Source: Euperipatoides rowelli (taxonomy: Eukaryota; Onychophora; Udeonychophora; Euonychophora; Peripatopsidae). Taken from it: DNA of 13,964 bases. Each line of letters starts with the position of its first letter. Positions within the stretch are counted from its first letter, which is position 1. The stretch lies in the NCBI GenBank assembly GCA_003024985.2, contig PXIH01S0006870.1; one strand, written 5' to 3'. The notes below the pieces were generated by a model. The model was not told the DNA's origin, ran no database searches, and saw only the letters and a list, made by a program, of their open reading frames with translations. The translations under genes were made by a program, and so were the position numbers. Shown here piece after piece: positions 9,031-13,964 of the stretch.

Positions 9031-9432
9031 TACTGTACATACACTATATACTATACATAATGTAGATATATACTATATATGACTCTAAATTCAATCAGGT
9101 GTTCATTTTTTGCCACGACAAATCCTTTCAGTTTGAACATCTGTCATTATTCTATTATAGAATAATTTACATTTAGATTTATTTCATCCCAAAATACTTC
9201 AAGATATACTGGAGATAAAATAATGGGGAAAATAATACCAACAAAGAGAATTTACCCTCATACACATCAATCAAAATGAAATCTTCAGTAGTATTATTAT
9301 CAGTTATCTAGGTTACACATACAGTACATACAAATAAATTCTAGCAATAAAAACTTAGAATTGGAAAATTAAATGTTAAAAATATTCAACTAATTTATTC
9401 ATAGAAGATAATATTGTAAGTAAATATTGTAC

Positions 9433-9607
9433 CTGGATTCTGGAATTATTAAAAATTGAAAGCTGTGTATCAGAATGACTGGGCAGATGTGAGCTTGATA
9501 CTGAATCATGACCAATTTCTATGGAGGAATTTTCTTTCCCAATTTTCCTTTTTAATTTTTCCCAGGTATTTTTTTGCTCCTTTGTGAAATCATCTGAATG
9601 AGATTTA
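9433..9607 (-). CDS. Internal coding exon B of the same unidentified gene
   Basis: This 175-bp exon begins after a long pyrimidine tract and CCCAG acceptor (seen as CTGGG plus an A-run on the plus strand) and ends at CCAG followed by GTACAA, the same donor hexamer as exon A. Its first base completes the serine codon left open by exon A, and 58 whole codons follow to a phase-0 end. The first third is charged and lysine-rich (KSHSDDFTKEQKNTWEKLKR). The rest is rich in serine, histidine and asparagine, including SVSSSHLPSHSD, which suggests a flexible, probably disordered linker rather than a catalytic fold. No signal peptide, membrane segment or known motif is visible. It is separated from exon A by a 3,937-bp intron that holds a copia element, and from exon C by a 2,281-bp intron that holds two DNA transposons. 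Confidence 0.75.
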
Positions 9608-9927
9608 CTGGGAAAAAAAAAAGTTTAAAATAGATTTACAATAATTATGCCCAATTTGAAGATTTAGGTTTAAAACACTCATTTCTGCATGGTAAAATAA
9701 AAGACAAGATTGATTGTGTACATGCAAATTTTAGTGCACCAAAGCAAATGACTAAAATCTTCTTTTAAACCTATAAAGTTCTAAGTTCTCTATTAGTATC
9801 TTTTACAAACTTCAGAACATGTAAACATTACTAGTTACTGTGACAAAAATAGCAAATGTCTCATTATTACTTGAAAGTTACATCTTTATACATTGCAATT
9901 TCTGATAAATGTTCATCAGTGTAATTA

Positions 9928-10223
9928 TGTGTATTTAATGTTACTGTACAGTGAATGATTTTGTATACTGTGTTTTCATGCAATATTTGTGCATATAGGG
10001 AACTAGCAAGCTACTTTCTTTTCCAGTCAGTCATTTTTGTCTATTCGTAAACATAGGAGTTTTAAAAATTTGCATAGATTTCATTCTTTCACTATGTTTG
10101 GAATTTCTTATCATTTGTTACTTTGCATTTAAGTGTAATATTTTATTCACTTATTTACCAGTAATAAAACTTTTGTGAACATTAATGCATCAATAAACTT
10201 ACAGTATATCTCGTTAAAATCAC
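9928..10223 (+). repeat. Putative 5' LTR of the copia element
   Basis: The segment runs from TGTGTATTT to AAAATCACA, giving the TG…CA ends of an LTR and a length (296 bp) usual for copia. It aligns collinearly with 12588 onward: TGAATGATTTT (9952) with TGAATAATTTT (12613), ATATTTGTG (9983 and 12644), GTCATTTTTG (10030) with GTCATTTTTT (12691), and TGCATA (10071 and 12732) all share the same 2,661-bp offset. AATAAA occurs near the right end. Divergence between the copies is high, so insertion is old. Confidence 0.6.
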
Positions 10224-10229
10224 AGCTGA

Positions 10230-10240
10230 TTATGTGCCCA
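10230..10240 (+). other. Primer-binding-site remnant (tRNA-iMet anticodon-region type)
   Basis: TTATGTGCCCA lies seven bases into the interior from the proposed 5' LTR end. It differs by one base from TTATGGGCCCA, complementary to the middle of initiator tRNA-Met, the half-tRNA primer known for copia-group elements. Its position between LTR and gag start supports the assignment. Confidence 0.5.
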
Positions 10241-10273
10241 ATAATCTATATCAGAATATTTTGTATCAAAATA

Positions 10274-11010
10274 ATGACTCCCAATACAAATGGAAATAAA
10301 TTTGCTAAAGCCAAATCTGATGACCAGAACTATCACACCTGGAAACTAAAGTAGAACTGCTGCTCATTAGAGCGATTTGTAGGATATAGGTGAATGACCT
10401 ATGCCCCCATGAAGCTCTTTCGGTCAAATGAACAAAATAATGCAGGCTAGCTCGAGCCACTATAAGTTTTAATTGATTTCAAACTACTAATATTGACATT
10501 AAACATTGAGGGTCCACACATGAAAATTGAGACCTTAAAAAATACTAATGTTGATGGTTGTACTTGTAGGCTAATGCTATATCCTCAAATGTTCACTGCT
10601 CAATGCACAATTGATATTAGATGAGTAACGTACTCACCTTAACATTCTGAAGATTACCTCAAAATTAAAAGTTTTAAGATAAGGAGCCCATGAGAATTGA
10701 TTTTGCTAGTTTAATTAATGAAAGCTTGTCAGCAGATTATGGTGGAGTGCTGATTACAGCTATTAAAGACAGGAATCTCTCATACATCAATGTAAAATGT
10801 GTTCATGAAAATATTTTAGAACAACATTGGAAAGAAGTGCAGATGTTTATGAAAGTAAGAGGTCACAACAGGTACTGTATACTGACACAGGTACTCGGGA
10901 TAATAATTATTCCAATTTACATCTTTTATTGTCACATAATGGGCCATATCTGTAAAGAGACTAATTTATTGAGGACACATAACTTCCTTAGAAACCTTTT
11001 AGAATTATAG
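10274..11010 (+). pseudogene. copia gag remnant
   Basis: An ATG at 10274 opens MTPNTNGNKFAKAKSDDQ followed by NYHTWKLK and a stop. 'NYxxWK' preceded by a short N-terminus is the start of the copia-type Gag (UBN2 family). Continuation in other frames gives VELLLIRA. Further on, 10690-11010 is open for 106 codons. Its ESLSADYGGVLITAIKDRN resembles the Gag stretch 'LPxxYxxLITALxxR', and RGHNRYC at about 10858-10878 recalls the end of a CCHC knuckle, though its first cysteines are lost. Frameshifts and stops make it non-functional. Gag would normally form the retrotransposon particle. Confidence 0.7.
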
Positions 11011-11130
11011 GATGCATCATATGGTAAATTCACAGATGAACTTTTGTTTGGAGAGCCTTCTGAAAAATAACTAAAGAGACTTTTAACCTATCTGATGAGA
11101 TGGTATTGTTAGTTGACTCGGTAAATCTAT

Positions 11131-11274
11131 CTAGGATTTTTAGTGGTACAAGGATTGGATATAGACTCCAGTGCCAGCAGTCATATGAGTAACTGCCTGG
11201 AAGATTTCACAAGTTTTTCATTCCAGACTAGACTAACATCTGTTATTACGTCAGAGGCAATTCTGAGAAAGTAG
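11131..11274 (+). pseudogene. copia aspartic protease remnant
   Basis: One open stretch reads GLDIDSSASSHMSNCLEDF (motif DSSASSHM at 11164-11187). This matches the copia protease active site 'W-x-L-D-S-G-A-S-x-H-M', with the glycine after the catalytic Asp-Ser changed to serine. The stretch stops at TAG (11272-11274). It lies after gag and before integrase, the Ty1/copia order. The catalytic Asp is present but the domain is incomplete. Confidence 0.75.
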
Positions 11275-11338
11275 AAGGAAAAGGATAATGTAACCTATTT
11301 AATGAATCAGATTTTGAAAATGGCATCACCCACCTTTC

Positions 11339-11629
11339 ATGATATACTCTATATCCATAGGCTATAGATGGCTTATTGTCGAAAAGGAAGTTGCAACTCA
11401 TGGTTACAAACTTTGCTTTAATGGAAAAAAGTGTCAATTGATACTTGACAGCAAAATAATAGCTGTTGGAATCAGGAGAGATTTGCTTTACTGTACACTT
11501 CCCAACATAAAGCAGAATATTATTTATGCATTCATCTTAGCACAACTATCTCGAACACTGAAACAAGAGAGATTTACGGTACTGTTTTTTAGCCAGTATA
11601 AACTACTGAAAAGGTTTTATATATCATAG
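11339..11629 (+). pseudogene. copia GAG-pre-integrase and integrase zinc-binding remnant
   Basis: The 96-codon frame contains GYKLCFNGKKCQLILDSKII and RRDLLYCTLP, which correspond to the copia gag_pre-integrs block ('gy.v.F.…C.i.d…g.Ya'). In the adjacent frame at 11541-11575 the codons spell HNYLEH, a stop, then NKRDL, matching the 'WHxRLGHxNxxxL' histidine pair of the HHCC zinc-binding domain, with its leading Trp codon now TAG. A frameshift therefore separates the two blocks. Confidence 0.7.
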
Positions 11630-11748
11630 TGTACTAGCAAGAATATATTCCTTGTGCTATTGGAAAGATGTTAAGTATGAGGTTTACTTCATCCATGTCT
11701 TTCTATTTTGTGTACTCACTCCCATTTCAGATGTTATATAGCANTTTA

Positions 11749-12099
11749 TGCGGTCCCATAATTCCAAGTCTAGGAGGTAATAGCTATTTATTGTCACCAG
11801 CTGATGACTTAAAAATTCACTTGTGTGACTATATTAAGTAATATCAGACAACACAAGATCTCTCTTTAATAGAAACAGGGACCAATCACAATTTGGTTAC
11901 CATTCCACTGTGCTGAGAACCAATGGAGGAGAGTTTTTCAACAAAGATAAGAATAACTACTTATGGAAGGTGGGTGTGCCTCATTAGATTACAGTACCTC
12001 ATTATACCCCTGGAAAATAGATCTGCTGAGAGTTATAATAGAATCCTCCCAGAAACTGTTCAGTCAAGACCTCACATTTTAGAATCTTTGTACAACTGA
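11749..12099 (+). pseudogene. copia integrase catalytic core remnant
   Basis: Three in-order pieces are visible. The first, 11749-11841, gives CGPIIPSLGGNSYLLSPADD, matching 'D-x-CGP…SLGG..Yfl.fiDD'; the first catalytic Asp just before CGP is not preserved and an N at 11744 obscures the area. The second, 11910-11987, gives VLRTNGGEFFNKDKNNYL, matching 'LRTDNGGEF' with the catalytic Asp deleted. The third, 12013-12099, gives RSAESYNRILPETV, matching 'AERxNRTLxExxR' with the final Glu still present. Stops follow pieces one to three. Two of three D,D,E residues are lost, so the enzyme is dead. Confidence 0.8.
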
Positions 12100-12413
12100 A
12101 CCCTGGACATGAGCCAATTAAAGGTATCCATTGTTATTTTCTAAATAATATACTGCACAAGAGTATGCTCTGATAAGTGAAAGAAAAGTGACCTTATCAT
12201 ATATGGAAGTGTACTATCATCTCCCCCACCCATCAGACCTTCCATTGTTCCTTGACAGCAATTCAGCCCAACAGTTAAATGACCCTATAATTTGCTCTTG
12301 GAGTGTAGACTTTTTGTTTCTTTCAAGGGCACTACAGAAATCACTGTAAGAAAATACAAATAAAAAGGAACGTCAGGATGACCAGCTCCGTGTCTTACCT
12401 AAGATACTATGAG

Positions 12414-12482
12414 GATGATATTAACATTTGGCCATTAAACTTTCTAGACATTTTTGAACATTTAGGTGAGTTTCTGGTAAAT
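12414..12482 (+). pseudogene. copia RNase H C-terminal scrap
   Basis: The frame reads DDINIWPLNFLDIFEHLGEF, resembling the conserved end of copia RNase H ('aDilTKpl…FehLReklGv'). Reverse transcriptase, which should occupy more than 1 kb upstream of it, is absent. The piece therefore marks the right side of a large internal deletion. The intervening 12100-12413 has no recognisable domain. Confidence 0.45.
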
Positions 12483-12587
12483 GTTTCTCATATGGTAACT
12501 GTATAAATTATAACATTTATCTTTAATAGTATTTCAATTTTTTATTGCATTATTTTATATGATTTTTATACCAATATTTATTTTACT

Positions 12588-12900
12588 TGTTTATTTGGTG
12601 TACAGTTGGAAGTGAATAATTTTTATAGAGGTGTTTGCCCGAGATATTTGTGAATAGGAAGAGCTTTCAAGCCTATGCTTTTTCGTTTTTGTCATTTTTT
12701 GTTCTATTTCCATGCCCTTCAGTTTTGAAAATGCATATGGCTTTTAGTTCAGTTGAGCATCAGGTTTTGTACATGATGCTCAACTGAACAGTTAGTAAAA
12801 GCTTGTTATGGAATTTGATGAGAAGCTGAGTTTATTTGTTTAAGGTAATGCTAGTCACACTTAATCAAAGGAGAGATATAAATTGATCAGTTAAGCGATT
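12588..12900 (+). repeat. Putative 3' LTR of the copia element, with an insertion
   Basis: The segment starts TGTTTATTT, matching the TGTGTATTT start of the 5' copy. It keeps the 2,661-bp offset up to about 12740 and then a 2,710-bp offset (GGAATTT at 10100 and 12810; TTTAAG at 10128 and 12839; CACTTA at 10148 and 12858). The 49-bp shift coincides with the inverted duplication at 12741-12801. The end fades near 12900. No polypurine tract is visible just upstream. Confidence 0.5.
12741..12801. repeat. Foldback: perfect 16-bp stem inside the 3' LTR
   Basis: GTTCAGTTGAGCATCA at 12747-12762 is the perfect reverse complement of TGATGCTCAACTGAAC at 12774-12789, with an 11-nt loop. Beyond a 6-nt indel, CTTTTA (12741-12746) also pairs with TAAAAG (12796-12801). 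The corresponding part of the 5' LTR (about 10080-10095) lacks this structure. Confidence 0.9.
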
Positions 12901-13544
12901 CCAATTTCCAAGGAAACAATCTGTGGTATTTATATGTAGTTTAATAGTGGTAAATAACAAAGAGAAACTCTAACACTAGAACAATATAGGCTTAATGTAG
13001 TTTTTTTCTGTTATATATTTTTTCTAAGTAGAGATTTATCACTGTTATCATAATGTGAACAACTGTTAGTACCTGTGGAATAGCATGCAGAATAACTGCT
13101 AAAAGACTTCTTTGAATGCATTAGTGCACCCACCTATTACAAGTAATTTATTTCTCCAAATTCCTTTGTACTCCATCTTAGTAAGGTCAAAAAGTTAGTA
13201 GTTAAATCTCAATGAACATTATAAAAATGTTACAGATTACTAGAATCAAATTGTTATTTATGTCTCATTGTTTTGTTACCTGTAGAATACCATGGAGAAT
13301 GGAATTTACCACTGTGATTAAATTGAATTTATTTTATTCACACATTTATTAAAAACAAACCTATGAAATAAAAAAAGACCCTAATGTTTGAATTTTAGAA
13401 GACTGCAAAAAAAAAAAAAGAAGAAGAAAATAACAGATATTCACATTTATAATTTCATTAACCCAAAATTATTTTTCATGCCAATAAATTGCTTCGGACA
13501 ATATGTAAGATTGAAGTAAAATATAATTGTAAAATAATTTGTAC
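12901..13544. other. Intronic sequence between the copia element and exon A
   Basis: No coding island was seen. A diverged 24-bp direct repeat is present (13070-13093 and 13277-13300, 21 of 24 identical), as is an A-run with three AAG units near 13407-13426. Confidence 0.5.
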
Positions 13545-13631
13545 CTTTTATAAACTTTCCAAGCGTCTAGCTCACTCAGTATCAACTGTGTAGTTAATGG
13601 AAGATCAAATGATTCCCTTTCCATTAAGAAC
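13545..13631 (-). CDS. Internal coding exon A of an unidentified minus-strand gene
   Basis: This 87-bp exon is the most upstream exon of the gene visible in the window. On the minus strand it follows a TTACAG acceptor and ends at AAAAG followed by GTACAA. Only one of its three frames is open. That frame gives one base completing a codon begun in the previous exon, 28 whole codons, and two bases (AG) that complete a serine codon with the first base of exon B. The peptide begins FLMERESFDLPLTT and continues QLILSELDAWKVYK; it is amphipathic and probably helical. The phase matches exon B exactly. I do not recognise the family. The upstream exons lie beyond the right edge of the window. Base composition is noticeably less A+T-rich than the flanking intron, which supports coding function. 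Confidence 0.72.
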
Positions 13632-13757
13632 CTGTAACGAAACCTGACATTTATTTCATAGAATCATTTAAATTCTAATAGGTAACATTAAATCAATCTG
13701 GGTTTTTTTTAATGTATTTAATTACCATTAAAAAAAATTAATTTCAAATGCAATTTA

Positions 13758-13797
13758 TTTAAAACATTACAGCTTAATTTAAAACATTACAGCTTAA
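13758..13797. repeat. Tandem duplication, 20-bp unit
   Basis: TTTAAAACATTACAGCTTAA occurs twice in perfect tandem in the intron upstream of exon A. Confidence 0.95.
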
Positions 13798-13939
13798 TTG
13801 TCAGTGACTAAAATATGTTATACTAAGCAAATATCAAATTCATGTCTAGTCTCTAAACCATTGACTGGTTGACCAGGGATGGGAACCAAATGCAACATTT
13901 TAAATGCCTCTTGTACTTAGAGCAGGATTTAGCATAAAC

Positions 13940-13964
13940 CAGGGGTGGGCAACATACGGCCCTC
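13940..13964 (+). mobile_element. Left terminus of another hAT element, cut by the window edge
   Basis: CAGGGGTGGGCAACATACGG followed by CCC is a hAT-type inverted terminus of the same broad kind as the one at 2654, with GTGGGCAAC in place of GTGTCAAAC, so a different subfamily. The body lies to the right of the window. It would sit in the intron upstream of exon A. Confidence 0.6.

Larger units (their letters stand above)
9928..12900 (+). mobile_element. Degenerate, internally deleted Ty1/copia LTR retrotransposon
   Basis: The order is 5' LTR, tRNA-iMet-type primer site, gag, protease, integrase, a scrap of RNase H, 3' LTR, all on the plus strand and so antisense to the host gene in whose intron it lies. 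An intact copia element is about 5 kb; this copy is about 3 kb because everything from the end of integrase through reverse transcriptase to the last part of RNase H is missing. Many frameshifts and stops interrupt the remaining frames. The protease-integrase order, with no reverse transcriptase between them, defines Ty1/copia rather than Ty3/gypsy. The right boundary is approximate. Confidence 0.8.

Noticed and set aside
11246-11437. 63-codon minus-strand frame
   Set aside because: It lies antisense across the protease and pre-integrase remnants of the copia element and has no similarity to anything recognised.
13070-13300. Pair of 24-bp similar blocks considered as terminal repeats
   Set aside because: They have three mismatches, sit in direct orientation, show no target duplication and contain nothing recognisable between them. 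They probably reflect an old local duplication.
13872-13895. CAGGGATGGGAACCAA resembling a hAT end 67 bp before the one at 13940
   Set aside because: The similarity to the neighbouring terminus is partial and no partner inverted end could be found within the window.

Overview
This is an A+T-rich, intron- and repeat-dominated piece of a metazoan nuclear genome. It shows no bacterial organisation: there are no long ORFs, operons or ribosome binding sites. What marks it as animal is spliceosomal exon structure on the minus strand (phase-matched exons bounded by AG/GT) together with decayed hAT, PIF/Harbinger-like, probable Helitron and Ty1/copia elements. I cannot name the species. The repeat mix and base composition would suit many invertebrates, but that is inference. 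One ambiguous base (N) lies at 11744.

Genes: the minus strand carries the 3' part of one protein-coding gene that I do not recognise. Three exons join in frame (13631-13545, 9607-9433, 7151-7032) and end in a stop codon. Together they encode 126 residues (125 from whole codons and one serine split across a junction) that finish with Asn-Pro-Phe at the C-terminus. A fourth stretch (4932-4864) could be an alternative last exon in the same phase. The N-terminal part of the gene lies to the right, outside the window. No complete gene, tRNA, rRNA or CRISPR array was found.

Layout: 1-575 looks like the 3' end of a non-autonomous Helitron-like element and abuts an inverted/direct repeat junction (571-672). 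673-2653 is A+T-rich unique-looking sequence. 2654-3116 is a short hAT element that keeps the start of a transposase. 3117-7031 is mostly featureless apart from the candidate alternative exon and a 22-bp-stem hairpin (5695-5749). The intron 7152-9432 contains two terminal-inverted-repeat elements side by side, 7221-7892 with a TAA target duplication and 7990-9030. The intron 9608-13544 contains an internally deleted copia retrotransposon on the opposite strand to the host gene (about 9928-12900). It has collinear LTR copies, a tRNA-iMet-type primer site and recognisable gag, protease, integrase and RNase H remnants, but no reverse transcriptase. The right edge (13940 onward) enters another hAT terminus.

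The components do not form a pathway. The host exons are the only sequence likely to be under coding constraint, and the transposons are decayed passengers in introns or flanking DNA. I found no convincing new biological system. The points most worth checking are the host gene's identity and C-terminal NPF, the possible alternative last exon, the hairpins, the inverted duplication present in only one LTR, and the strong excess of the heptamer TACAGTA/TACTGTA across the window.
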